From positions 1,550,001 through 1,614,000 of the forward strand of contig NZ_OY762267.1 in assembly GCF_963665245.1 (NCBI RefSeq): a stretch of DNA of 64,000 nt, read 5' to 3'. Origin of the DNA: an uncultured Paludibaculum sp. (lineage in GTDB: Bacteria; Acidobacteriota; Terriglobia; Bryobacterales; Bryobacteraceae). A program made the position numbers and the translations under genes. Numbering within the stretch: position 1 is the stretch's first letter; each line of letters starts with the position of its first letter. The notes beneath the pieces are model-generated. The model had not been told where the DNA came from. It saw only the letters and a program-made list of their open reading frames with translations, and made no database searches. Below, in pieces: positions 38,639 through 47,780 of the stretch.

Positions 38639-40744
38639 ATGCAGTGCCCGACCTGGAGTGTCCTTCTGCTGGCTTGGGCCGCAGCCGGCCAGACGCCGGC
38701 CCAGGGCCCGCCACCCGCACCTGAAGAGACTGTCACTTTTCGATCGGATGCCCATTTGGTGATTGAGGCCGTGACCGTGACGGATAGGAATGGACGGCCA
38801 GTGGAGGGTTTGAGCGCGAAAGACTTCCTCATCACGGAAGATGGGCGACCGCAAACGGTGAGCTTCTGTGAGTTTCAGAGGCTGCGGGATGGAGAGCCAA
38901 TGCCCGTGAGGGGCGGGGGCGCGCGAACGGCGGCTCCGGTGGAACCGGCGGTTTCGATGGGCCTGGCGCCAGAGCGCGCGGGCAGTGACCTGTATCGGGA
39001 TCGCCGTCTGCTGGCGTTGTACTTCGACCTAAATTCCATGCCTCCGGCCGATCAGTTCCGAGCGCAGGCGGCCGCGGTGGAGTTTCTCAGAAACCGCATG
39101 ACTGCTTCGGATCTCGTCGCGGTGATCTCCTTTTCCGGCGTGGTCCGAGTGAGACAGGACTTCACTGGAAATCGCGATCTATTGCTGGCGGCCGTCAATC
39201 AGTTGTTTCTGAACCAAGGGTGGCAATGGGGCGGGCAATCGCCGGCCGGGCGGTCCGGCGAGGAGAGCGCTGCGGAGTACGGCAGTGCTTTTGGAGAGGA
39301 CGACGGCGAGTTTTACCTGTTCACGACGGACCGTCAACTGGCCGCGCTGCAGAGCGCGGTCCAGATACTGGGGAAGGTGAATCAGAAGAAGGCCCTGGTG
39401 TACTTTGCGAGTGGGCTGCGGTTGACGGGTCTGGGGAACCAGGCGCAACTGGCGGCCACCATCAATGCGGCGATCCGGGCGAATGTGGCTCTATACACGG
39501 TGGACGCGCGAGGGCTGGTCGCGACGCCTCCGCTGGGGGACGCCAGTCAGCCGACACGAGGCGGTGTGGCGCTATACAACGGAGCCTCGGCGATGGCGGT
39601 GGCAAGCGATCTCCAGCGCTCGCAGGACACTCTGTTCGCATTGGCCACCGATACCGGAGGCAAGGCGCTGGTGGACCACAACGACCTGACGGTGGGAATT
39701 GTGAATGCACAGCGGTCCATCACGAACTACTACCTGGTGGGCTACCATACGACCAACTCCGCGTTGGACGGCCGTTACCGGCGCATCCGAATCCAGTACA
39801 ACGGCGAGAAGGCGGCGAAGTTGTCCTATCGGGAAGGCTACTACGCAGGCAAGCAGTTCCGTCAGTTCACCGTCGCCGACAAAGAGAGACAACTCCACGA
39901 TGCGCTGGGTCTGGGCGATCCCATTACGGACATCCCGATTGCCGCCGAGTTGGATTATTTCCAGCTGAACTCGGCCGAGTACTTTGTGTCGGTGGCGATC
40001 AGGATCCCCGGGCGCGAACTGGCGCTGGCGCGCCGGCGCGGCGCGGAGCGGACCTCGATCGATTTCCTCGGGGAAGTGAAAGACGAGTACCAGGTGACGC
40101 TCGCGAACGTGCGGGATCAGGTTGACATGCAGTTGGGCGGCGAGACCGCGGCGCAACTTTCCAAGAGGCAGATCCAATATGACACTGGATTCACCCTTCT
40201 TCCCGGGACGTATTCGATCAAGCTCCTGGCGAGGGACAACGAGACGGGGCGCATCGGGACCTATCTGGCCTCGTTTGTGGTTCCGAACCTGAACAAGGAG
40301 GAGAAGCGGATTCCGATCAGTTCCGTGATCCTGAGCAACCAGCGAGTTGAGCTGAAGCAGGCGCTTTTCAGTGCCGGTAAGGCGAAAGAGCTGGCGGCGA
40401 ATCCGCTGGTTCGGCAGGGGGTGAAGCTGGTCCCGAGCGTGACGCGGTTATTCCGGCGAAGCGGTGAGCTGTTGGTCTATTTGGAGGCGTACCGATCCAG
40501 TGTGGCCGCGACGAAGCCGCTGTTGGCGTTCGTCACCTTCTATCGTGGGGCTGGAAAAGCCCTGGAGATGGGCCCGTTTGCGCTGACTGAGGCCAAGGCG
40601 GACCGTTTGACGACAGCCCCGCTGTTCTTCGAATTGCCGCTGGGTGGACTCGATCCAGGCGGCTACATGTGCCAGGTGAGTGTTCTCGATCCGGCCGACC
40701 AGAAGAGCGTGTTCTGGCAAGGCCCCATTCGGGTGGCCCCGTGA
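38639..40744 (+). CDS. VWFA-related acidobacterial secreted protein
   Basis: 701 residues with a signal peptide (VLLLAWAAAGQ). Family words are VTDRNGRPVEGLSAKDFLITEDGRPQ, then the VWA fold from about residue 120 (LLALYFDLNSMPPADQF, DLVAVISFSG, KKALVYFASGLRLTG). The metal-site motif DxSxS is altered to DLNSM, so metal-dependent ligand binding may be lost. A C-terminal part of about 330 residues has further beta domains (TSIDFLGEVKDEYQVTLANV, LLPGTYSIKLLARDNE). The ATG starts one base after the receptor stop, indicating translational coupling. Confidence 0.87.
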   Translation: MQCPTWSVLLLAWAAAGQTPAQGPPPAPEETVTFRSDAHLVIEAVTVTDRNGRPVEGLSAKDFLITEDGRPQTVSFCEFQRLRDGEPMPVRGGGARTAAPVEPAVSMGLAPERAGSDLYRDRRLLALYFDLNSMPPADQFRAQAAAVEFLRNRMTASDLVAVISFSGVVRVRQDFTGNRDLLLAAVNQLFLNQGWQWGGQSPAGRSGEESAAEYGSAFGEDDGEFYLFTTDRQLAALQSAVQILGKVNQKKALVYFASGLRLTGLGNQAQLAATINAAIRANVALYTVDARGLVATPPLGDASQPTRGGVALYNGASAMAVASDLQRSQDTLFALATDTGGKALVDHNDLTVGIVNAQRSITNYYLVGYHTTNSALDGRYRRIRIQYNGEKAAKLSYREGYYAGKQFRQFTVADKERQLHDALGLGDPITDIPIAAELDYFQLNSAEYFVSVAIRIPGRELALARRRGAERTSIDFLGEVKDEYQVTLANVRDQVDMQLGGETAAQLSKRQIQYDTGFTLLPGTYSIKLLARDNETGRIGTYLASFVVPNLNKEEKRIPISSVILSNQRVELKQALFSAGKAKELAANPLVRQGVKLVPSVTRLFRRSGELLVYLEAYRSSVAATKPLLAFVTFYRGAGKALEMGPFALTEAKADRLTTAPLFFELPLGGLDPGGYMCQVSVLDPADQKSVFWQGPIRVAP

Positions 40745-40765
40745 ACTTGTACGCCTCATGTTGTC

Positions 40766-40990
40766 TCACGGCACCAGGAAATGCCGGATCAGGTGAATCT
40801 AGATGGGCGCGGAGAAGGCACCGGAATCCAGGCGGTCGAGCCTGCCGCCGTGGCCTTCGATGAACTGGCCCCAGTCCTTGAACCCGCGGTCACGCTTGAT
40901 GGCGGACATCCCCAGGCCGCCCAGGAAGCCGGTCAGGGTGACAATGAGGGCCATACCGCCGGCGTGCCAGGAGTTGACGGGGGTCAACTT
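40766..40990 (-). pseudogene. cdsA: Relic of cdsA 3' end, copy 2
   Basis: On the minus strand the frame reads LTPVNSWHAGGMALIVTLTG, then the diagnostic SAIKRDRGFKDWGQFIEGHG and GRLDRLDSGAFSAPI, which fits the CDP-diglyceride synthase signature almost completely. A TAG interrupts the frame directly after SAPI, after which IHLIRHFLVP continues to a TGA at 40766-40768, the likely original end. The N-terminal nine tenths of the gene are missing. The relic begins 21 bases after the VWFA stop. Confidence 0.85.
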
Positions 40991-41022
40991 CGGGAGGGAG
41001 GCGCCCGGAAAGCGGGACGCCC

Positions 41023-41088
41023 CGCCCCGATGGGGTTTCGCCTCGCCGGTTCCTGAGTTGGTGGTCCGGTTGGGGCTATGGCGCGGAT
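41023..41088 (+). repeat. Repeat B, copy 2
   Basis: Matches 34134-34200 in the same orientation (core CCCGATGGGGTTTCGCCTCG). Here it lies beyond the cdsA relic rather than before it, so the order of the two segments is swapped between the two sites. Confidence 0.6.
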
Positions 41089-41627
41089 GAGGTCGCCCTG
41101 ACGAGGAACTGGACGGCCATTCCTTATAAGGGGCCGCGCAACAATAAAGCCGTAGTTTCCAGAGTTTCGACCAGGCGAGGCTCAAGCCCTGCGCAGCATA
41201 AATGCCACCCCACCTCGGGGGGCACCCAAAACCGGCCAATGGACTGAGGCAGGACATTGACTGCGATTGAGGATACCCTCAGTCGACCTAGGCAAGGTCT
41301 TGAAGGAAAAAGCGTCACCAGGTCATCGCGCTAGGTCGGCTCGGCTGGCCGCTCAGGCACATTCAAGCGGAAACCGGGGGCCGGGGGCCGCCGGGAGACC
41401 ACTGGGCTTATGTGAAGGCGGCCGGCGTCGCGGTCCGATCGGCCGGCGGGTGGGGCCGCCGGGCAGGACGGACTGCCCCCTCCCGCTCCCTGCAATGTGT
41501 TTCCGGCCCTCACCGAGGTGCTGGCGAACCTGCGGTGCAAGATCTCCGAGTGGCAGTCGAAGCCCTACCGGTTCGGACTTCAGTCCAAACGCGATGTCTG
41601 TCCGCCAAACAGTGCAGAATCGTTGGT

Positions 41628-43169
41628 ATGACCCGCAGAGAATTTGCCGCCGCGACGGCGGGCGCCGCAGTGGCCTCCGGCACAGGGCAGGGCGCCCAGC
41701 GCCGGCCGAACCTTGTCTACGTTTTCGCCGACCAGCTCAGCTTGCACCACTGCGGGTACGGCGGTGATGAACACGCCCACACTCCGAATATCGACCGCCT
41801 CGCGGCCGAGAGCTTCAGCTTCAGCGATTGCATCGCGTCGTCTCCGGTGTGCGCGCCCTACCGCGCCACGCTGATGACCGGCAAATACCAGTCGTCCACC
41901 GGCATGGTCATCAATGAGCTGCGCCTCAGCCCCCAGCACGAGTGCTTCGGGCACGTCCTGACGCGCGCCGGCTACCAGACCGGGTACATCGGCAAGTGGC
42001 ATCTGTGGGCCAACGAACTCGGCCACCACGACGAGACCCGCAACGGCTTCGTCCCACCTGGCCCCTACCGCCTGGGCTTCGACGGCCTGTGGGCGGGCTA
42101 CAACTTCAACCACACCTACTACAACTCGCCCTACTTCGGCGATACGCCACAGCGGCTCATTCACAAACTCTACGAGCCCGACTCGCAAACCACCATGGCC
42201 ATCGATTGGCTCAAGGGCGCGGCTCGCAAAACGGACCCGTTCGCCCTCTTCCTCTCCTGGGGCCCGCCGCACGACCCGTGGGGCTGGGACAACGTCCCGC
42301 CCGAGTACGCCGAAATGTTCCGCGACAGGAAGCTGCCCGTCCGCCCGAACTACTCCGAGCAGCGCGACCCCTATGCGGACGACTGGGCTCGCCCGTCCGC
42401 CAACTACTATCGCGAACTACCGCAGTTCATGCAGGCGTACTATGCCCAGACCGCCAATATCGATTGGAACCTGGGACGACTGACAAGGGCTCTTGACGAA
42501 GCCGGAGTGGCCGGCGACACCATTTTCGTCTTCACCTCCGATCACGGCGAGATGTTCGGCTCGCACGGCCGCCGGGCCAAGTACATCTTCTACGAGGAGG
42601 CGGCGCGCGTTCCGTTCCTGATGCGCTGGCCGGGCCGAACCCCTAAGGGCCGCGGCTCGAAGGCCTGCTTCCACTCGCCGGACATCATGCCGACTCTCCT
42701 GGACATGATGGGCCTGAAGACCCCGCGGGCTGTCGAGGGCTCCAGTTTCAGCGGTGTCGCCCTGGGTAAAAGTAATCGGGTTCCGGATGCAGCCTTCCTG
42801 CAAGGAATGGGCACGACAGCCGCGTGGAAGGACGGCACGGAATGGCGCGCGGTGCGTGATCAGCAGCACACTTACGCCGTCTACCGCGTCGATGGGAAGG
42901 AACTGCTCTTCGACAATACCAAGGACCCGTTCCAGATGAAGAACCTGGCTGACGATCGCAGCCAGGCAAAGACGGTTATTCATTACCGGGAGCGCCTCAA
43001 ACACTGGCGCAAAGAACATAACGACGCCTTTGAGGCATGCACCTGGTATGAGAACCGCTGGACCCGGGACCGAAACATTATCGACACAGCCAGTGGAGTC
43101 AAACAGGATTTGGGGACCCTGCGGGCCGTTCAACAGAGGTACAAGGCGCAGACGGCGGATCGCAATTAG
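41628..43169 (+). CDS. Exported sulfatase (Cys-type, alkaline-phosphatase superfamily)
   Basis: 513 residues from an ATG that gives a Tat-type signal (MTRREFAAATAGAAVASG). Metal-site residues begin at ADQL (Asp35, Gln36). Cys75 in SSPVCAPYRATLMTGKY is the C-x-P-x-R position oxidised to formylglycine. SDHGEMFGSHG supplies further metal ligands, and LLFDNTKDPFQMKNLADD is the usual C-terminal closing. The Asp-Gln pair is like that of choline-sulfatase or phosphonate monoester hydrolase relatives, so the substrate may not be a glycan. No formylglycine-generating enzyme lies nearby. A longer frame extends upstream into relic sequence and is not used. Confidence 0.88.
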   Translation: MTRREFAAATAGAAVASGTGQGAQRRPNLVYVFADQLSLHHCGYGGDEHAHTPNIDRLAAESFSFSDCIASSPVCAPYRATLMTGKYQSSTGMVINELRLSPQHECFGHVLTRAGYQTGYIGKWHLWANELGHHDETRNGFVPPGPYRLGFDGLWAGYNFNHTYYNSPYFGDTPQRLIHKLYEPDSQTTMAIDWLKGAARKTDPFALFLSWGPPHDPWGWDNVPPEYAEMFRDRKLPVRPNYSEQRDPYADDWARPSANYYRELPQFMQAYYAQTANIDWNLGRLTRALDEAGVAGDTIFVFTSDHGEMFGSHGRRAKYIFYEEAARVPFLMRWPGRTPKGRGSKACFHSPDIMPTLLDMMGLKTPRAVEGSSFSGVALGKSNRVPDAAFLQGMGTTAAWKDGTEWRAVRDQQHTYAVYRVDGKELLFDNTKDPFQMKNLADDRSQAKTVIHYRERLKHWRKEHNDAFEACTWYENRWTRDRNIIDTASGVKQDLGTLRAVQQRYKAQTADRN

Positions 43170-44072
43170 GCACGTCCGCCAATCAAGCCGAAAGAGCCGG
43201 AATGCCCCGGAGCAAGCTGGGCCGGACACAAGCCACCCGACGAACATAGGTTCAAGGCCGGTGCGTTTGGCGTCACGGCCTAACTTGCGCGTTATTGGCC
43301 GGTGGCCGCTTACTATTTCTCGCTATTACACCGCGTATAGAGCTACGGCATTCCTAATATCGACACCTATTTTGTCTTCAGCGCAAAAATCGCGGATGTC
43401 GTGGAAAGCAAGAGCGACGCAGGCGCCGGGCCATTCGCAACGAGACGGCCCGAGTCACGAACACCAAGCGTCATCACGCATTATCAAGCTCTACAAGAAT
43501 AACGTCCGGCATGCTTTATAGAAAAGCCAGCCACTAATTGACTCACCTTAAAAGCGCTATCTTCCACTGCTCCAGCCGACCAGGTTGCTGGCGAGGTGCT
43601 CACTCCGTGGTCCGCCCGGGCAGACCATTTGAACGCGTCCGGTGAAGACCTCCGCGCCAAAGAAACACCACACTTATGTGGGGTAACGACAATCCGCGAC
43701 TACTGCTTGACGGACACCATCTCGGACCGGAAGCTCTGTTAGCGCTTACAACGATTGAATAGAAAGAACAAAGAGAAGACAGGGAAGCCGCACCCGCGGT
43801 ATGTTGTCATCTGCCCGGATGACATCTGTTGACCGCAAATGAGGCCAGATGACCGTTTTTGCCTTGAATTCGAGACGCGCGTGTAATAGTATTCTCTGGC
43901 ACGGAGTTGGACGGGGGGTCTCGTGGAGTGATAGAGCGACTTGAAGTCGGGGTGACATACAGCGGTGGGCTTTCCCACACAGTGCCTTATGCATTCGACC
44001 CTGGCTTCCTATCTCCACCGTGTGCCACAGATTACTCGGCTCAGCTTCGTTGGGCAGCATCAGGGGTACCTC
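43170..44072. other. Long non-coding gap upstream of TonB-dependent receptor
   Basis: About 900 bases. The first part (43280-43560) is clearly more AT-rich than the surroundings and holds no credible gene. The second part carries the promoter described separately and the 5' leader of the receptor gene. I see no RNA gene fold in it by eye. Confidence 0.5.
43864..43892 (+). promoter_or_regulatory. Sigma-70-like promoter of the TonB-dependent receptor
   Basis: TTGAAT (43864-43869) and TAGTAT (43887-43892) are separated by exactly 17 bases, in a short AT-rich window in an otherwise GC-rich region. It would give a leader of about 175 bases before the chosen start, long enough for post-transcriptional control. 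Confidence 0.55.
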
Positions 44073-47000
44073 ATGAAGCTTTTTCGCATCGCGGCATCTC
44101 TAGCAATCCTGCTATTGGCCTTGTTGCCAATGGCTTACTCTCAAACGGTCACGGGCCAGATCTCCGGGCGTCTCGTCGACGCCGGCAACTCGGTGATTGT
44201 GGGCGCCAAGATCCAACTAGCCAACGACCTGACGAAACAGGTCCGCGAGTTCACCACGGACTCCAGCGGAACGTTCATCTTCACTAACGTGACTCCAGGC
44301 AACTACAGCCTGCGAATCGCGCAACCCGGCTTCAAAACCTACGAGCAGCGGGGCATCAACGTGGCGGCACTCGAGAAAGTGGCGCTGCCGGAAATCACAC
44401 TGCAAGTCGGCGATGTCAGCACATCGGTGGAAGTACAGGCACAGGCCGTACACGTAGCGACGGACAGCTCAGACCGCCGGGTCAGCGTCACTACAACTCA
44501 GATCGAAGACACGGTCACCCGAGGCCGCAACTACATGGCGCTCATGAGCACCTTGCCCGGCGTGCAGGATCTCAATCAAAACGACTCGCGCGGGTGGGGC
44601 ACGGGCAGCCCCACGTTGATGGGCGGCCAAAACGGCCAGAAGATGTTGACGCTTGACGGCGCTGCCGCCCAGGACTCGGGCAACCGCGACTTCGGCTACA
44701 TCGCGCCCAGCGTCGACGCCATCGGCGAAGTCCAGGTGCTAACCGCCAACTTCAACGCCGAATACGGCGCCCGCTCCGGCGGCCAGATGAACATCCTCAT
44801 CAAGGGCGGCACCAACGCCTTCCATGGCAGCGGTTACTTCTTCCTCCGCAACGAAGCCATGAACGCCAACGAGTTCTTCAACAACAAGACTGGCGTCGCC
44901 CGACCCAGGTACCGTTACCAGAATCTCGGCGGCACTATCGGTGGGCCGTTCATCATTCCAGGTACGAATTTCAACAAGGATCATAACAAACTCTTCTGGT
45001 TCTTCTCGTACGACTACCTGCACACGAAGAACGTCACGAGCCCCAACCGGTACACCATGCCGACCGCGCTGGAACGCGCCGGCGACTTCTCTCAAACCGT
45101 CACCACGACGGGTGTGTTGATCCCGATCAAGGATCCGTTGTCCGGAGCTCAGTTCCCCGGTAACAAGATTCCCGGCTCCCGCCTCGACCGCACCGGTCTG
45201 GCGATGATGAACCTCTTCCCGCTACCCAACACCACCGACCCGACGGGGCAGCGCCAATACAACGCGGAGTTTGTGAATCCGTACACCCAACCCCGCCACG
45301 ACAGAATCCTGCGCGTCGACTATCCCATCAGCTCCAAGACCACGTCGTATGTCCGTCTATTGCAGGACTACACCGGCAACGACGGATATGGACAGATCCT
45401 CGGCGCTTTGGGCGATGGCTGGCGCCAGTTCCCGCACGGCTATGACATCCCGTCGGCTGGCGCGGTGGCGGCCATCATCCACACGTTCCGCCCGAATCTG
45501 ATCAGCGAAACGAGCTGGGGCATCAACCGGGGCCACCAGATGAACACGCCGACCGATCCGGAACTGTACAAGAACAGTCTGCTGCCATTGACGGACTCGG
45601 CTGGTACAGTGCCCTTGACCCGTCTTTCCGGGTCCAACTACCTAAACCTCCGTCCAGCCATCAACTTCGGTCTTCCGAACTCGTTCAGTGCCCAGTCCGC
45701 CGGACAGGGAATCACGAACGCTCCGCAGTACGGCTTTGACAGCCGCTGGCCGTTCGACGGCACAGACCAGCTACAAACCATCAGCAGCAACCTGACCTGG
45801 GTTAAGGGCCGCCATAACATCAAGATGGGCATCTACCTGGAACGGATGTCCCGCAACGTCAGCGTCTATTCCACCTACAACATCGCCGGCACCTACTACT
45901 TCGGTTCCGACACAGCCAGCCCGGTGGATACGAACTATCCATTCTCCAACCTGGCCACTGGCGCGTTCTTCGCCTATGGCGAGGACAGCGTCAAGCAGGT
46001 GAACCACTCGCGGTACACACAGGTAGACTGGTTCCTTCAGGACAGTTGGAGAGTCAGCTCCCGTCTGACCTTGGACCTCGGCATGCGCTTCCAGCGAATG
46101 GGCGCACTGCACACGGCCGGTCAGCGGCTAGGCCTGTTCGACACCTCCGTCTACAGCGCCGCCAAGGCCGGACAGCCGCTCTACCCGGCCATGGTGGATG
46201 GCAAAAAGGCTTCCATCAACCCCGCCACCGGCGCGACGTACCCTTACGTCCAGCAAGGCACGTTTGATCCCGCCAGTTACAGCACCTCTCCGTTCAGCGG
46301 AGTGAAGGACTATAAGGGCTCTTTCTGGAACACTCCGCCCATCACCCTCGGCCCCCGCGTGGGCTTCGCGTATGACGTCTTCGGCAACGGCAAGATGGCC
46401 ATCCGCGGCGGCTTCGGCATCTTCTACGATCGCGCCTATACCGTCGATTTCATCGGCGCACAGGGCGTCGGCACGGGCCCGCTGGCCGCGCCGCCCGACT
46501 TCCTCGCCCCCATCCTGCTCAATAGTTCGTTCTCGGCGATGGCGGGCTCCCAGAGCCTCTTCACCCCGCAGAACATCCAGGGCGGGTCGCCCGATCACCT
46601 GCCGCCATCCACGTACAACTGGAGCTTCGGAATCCAACAGGACATCGGGATGGGTTTGATCCTGGACGTCGCCTACGTGGGCAACTCTTACCACCACGGC
46701 TATAGCTACAACTCGGAAGACCTGAATGCGGTCAAGCCGTTTACTACCTGGACACCCGAGGGTGGCGTCAACAAGGCCTTCGTCGATCCCACCAGTTCGA
46801 GCGGCGCGCTGTACAGCACCAACCTGATCCGGTCAATGACTGGCTTCAAAGGCGTCGGCCAGGTTCCGGTCTTCATGAACGTCGGCGCGTCCAACTACAA
46901 CTCGCTGCAGGTGCAACTTAACCGCCGCATCGGCCGCAAGCTTACTTTCAGCACCAATTACACATGGTCGAAGACCCTCGTGTACTCACACCAGCAGTTC

Positions 47001-47705
47001 ACCGACGATCAACTCACCAAGAACGTCCAGGCTGCCAGCCAGACCGGCACTAGTCCGACGGGAAATCGCGCACATGCCTTCAATGCCAACTTCGGGTTTG
47101 ATGTCCCAACGTTGCTGAAGGACAATCGATTTGCCAAACAGGCACTGGGCGGCTGGCGCCTCATGGGAACGGCGCAGATCTATTCCGGTGTCGCCATGGC
47201 CCCAATCTGCGGCTACACCGCGAACCCGGTGGGCTGGCCGAACGGCACGCCCACGGGCGGTGTCCTGTTCCGGTGCCAGATGACCGATCCCACCATGAAT
47301 GGTCTGTGGCTCCCCGACGGGGCCAAGCCCTCCGATGTGGGTTCCTCCTCGGACCCGAACCTGTGGTACCCGATGAACGTCAACAACTTCGTGCTGCCTA
47401 AGATTACGTCCAGCTTCTCCGGACGCGGCATCCAGGGCAACATGCCCCCCACCCTTACCTATGGTCCGGGCGTGGAGCTGTTCAATATCTCGTTGTCAAA
47501 GGATTTCCGATTCTCCGAGTCGAGGCGGCTGGAGTTCAAGATTGAGACGATCAACGCTCTCAATCACTTCAACCCGGCCAATCCAAACACGACCATCACC
47601 CGCAACTACAACACCGGCGCCAACACCAATTCGGCGTTCGGCACCATCCAGGGCACCCAGTACGGCAGCCGCCGCGCCATCGTGTCGCTGCGGTATGTCT
47701 TCTAG
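44073..47705 (+). CDS. TonB-dependent receptor with carboxypeptidase-like N-terminal domain
   Basis: 1210 residues from the ATG at 44073 (AGGGG upstream), giving a clean signal peptide (MKLFRIAASLAILLLALLPM, then AYSQ). A carboxypeptidase regulatory-like fold spans about 25-105 (GQISGRLVDAGNSVIVGAKI, SSGTFIFTNVTPGNYSLRI). The plug follows (RGRNYMALMSTLPGVQDL, LTLDGAAAQDSG, IGEVQVLTANFNAEYGARSG). The barrel ends RAIVSLRYVF. This is the common acidobacterial SusC/Oar-like type for energy-dependent uptake of large substrates. It stands alone with its own promoter and terminator. The sulfatase upstream might act on the same substrate, which is a guess. Confidence 0.93.
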   Translation: MKLFRIAASLAILLLALLPMAYSQTVTGQISGRLVDAGNSVIVGAKIQLANDLTKQVREFTTDSSGTFIFTNVTPGNYSLRIAQPGFKTYEQRGINVAALEKVALPEITLQVGDVSTSVEVQAQAVHVATDSSDRRVSVTTTQIEDTVTRGRNYMALMSTLPGVQDLNQNDSRGWGTGSPTLMGGQNGQKMLTLDGAAAQDSGNRDFGYIAPSVDAIGEVQVLTANFNAEYGARSGGQMNILIKGGTNAFHGSGYFFLRNEAMNANEFFNNKTGVARPRYRYQNLGGTIGGPFIIPGTNFNKDHNKLFWFFSYDYLHTKNVTSPNRYTMPTALERAGDFSQTVTTTGVLIPIKDPLSGAQFPGNKIPGSRLDRTGLAMMNLFPLPNTTDPTGQRQYNAEFVNPYTQPRHDRILRVDYPISSKTTSYVRLLQDYTGNDGYGQILGALGDGWRQFPHGYDIPSAGAVAAIIHTFRPNLISETSWGINRGHQMNTPTDPELYKNSLLPLTDSAGTVPLTRLSGSNYLNLRPAINFGLPNSFSAQSAGQGITNAPQYGFDSRWPFDGTDQLQTISSNLTWVKGRHNIKMGIYLERMSRNVSVYSTYNIAGTYYFGSDTASPVDTNYPFSNLATGAFFAYGEDSVKQVNHSRYTQVDWFLQDSWRVSSRLTLDLGMRFQRMGALHTAGQRLGLFDTSVYSAAKAGQPLYPAMVDGKKASINPATGATYPYVQQGTFDPASYSTSPFSGVKDYKGSFWNTPPITLGPRVGFAYDVFGNGKMAIRGGFGIFYDRAYTVDFIGAQGVGTGPLAAPPDFLAPILLNSSFSAMAGSQSLFTPQNIQGGSPDHLPPSTYNWSFGIQQDIGMGLILDVAYVGNSYHHGYSYNSEDLNAVKPFTTWTPEGGVNKAFVDPTSSSGALYSTNLIRSMTGFKGVGQVPVFMNVGASNYNSLQVQLNRRIGRKLTFSTNYTWSKTLVYSHQQFTDDQLTKNVQAASQTGTSPTGNRAHAFNANFGFDVPTLLKDNRFAKQALGGWRLMGTAQIYSGVAMAPICGYTANPVGWPNGTPTGGVLFRCQMTDPTMNGLWLPDGAKPSDVGSSSDPNLWYPMNVNNFVLPKITSSFSGRGIQGNMPPTLTYGPGVELFNISLSKDFRFSESRRLEFKIETINALNHFNPANPNTTITRNYNTGANTNSAFGTIQGTQYGSRRAIVSLRYVF

Positions 47706-47727
47706 AGCCTAACCGTCTGACGTCCTC

Positions 47728-47764
47728 GAAAGCCCGCCGTTCCTAACCGGAGCGGCGGGCTTTC
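47728..47764 (+). terminator. Intrinsic terminator after TonB-dependent receptor
   Basis: GAAAGCCCGCCG (47728-47739) pairs perfectly with CGGCGGGCTTTC (47753-47764) around a 13-base loop, 23 bases after the stop. The A-rich and T-rich ends make it functional in both directions, and the convergent membrane-protein gene ends 17 bases further on. Confidence 0.85.
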
Positions 47765-47780
47765 TCACGTTGGGGCGCCC

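Larger units (their letters stand above)
40745..41627. other. Gene-poor stretch with relics
   Basis: About 0.9 kb between the VWFA protein and the sulfatase. It contains the second cdsA relic and repeat B. The remainder (41100-41627) has no recognised gene. A frame near 41490-41620 reads FPALTEVLANLRCKISEWQS and has a coding-like look, perhaps a transposase remnant, but I cannot name the family. Confidence 0.5.

Noticed and set aside
34573..40744. Toxin-antitoxin or phage-defence reading of the cassette near the relics
   Set aside because: The three products are secreted or outer-membrane proteins of known acidobacterial families and show no nuclease, reverse transcriptase or other defence domain.
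41100..41627. Possible insertion-sequence remnant upstream of the sulfatase
   Set aside because: A coding-like fragment is visible, but no transposase motif or terminal repeats could be established, so no mobile element is annotated.
43170..43860. Possible RNA gene in the AT-rich gap
   Set aside because: No tRNA cloverleaf or other known fold could be recognised by eye.
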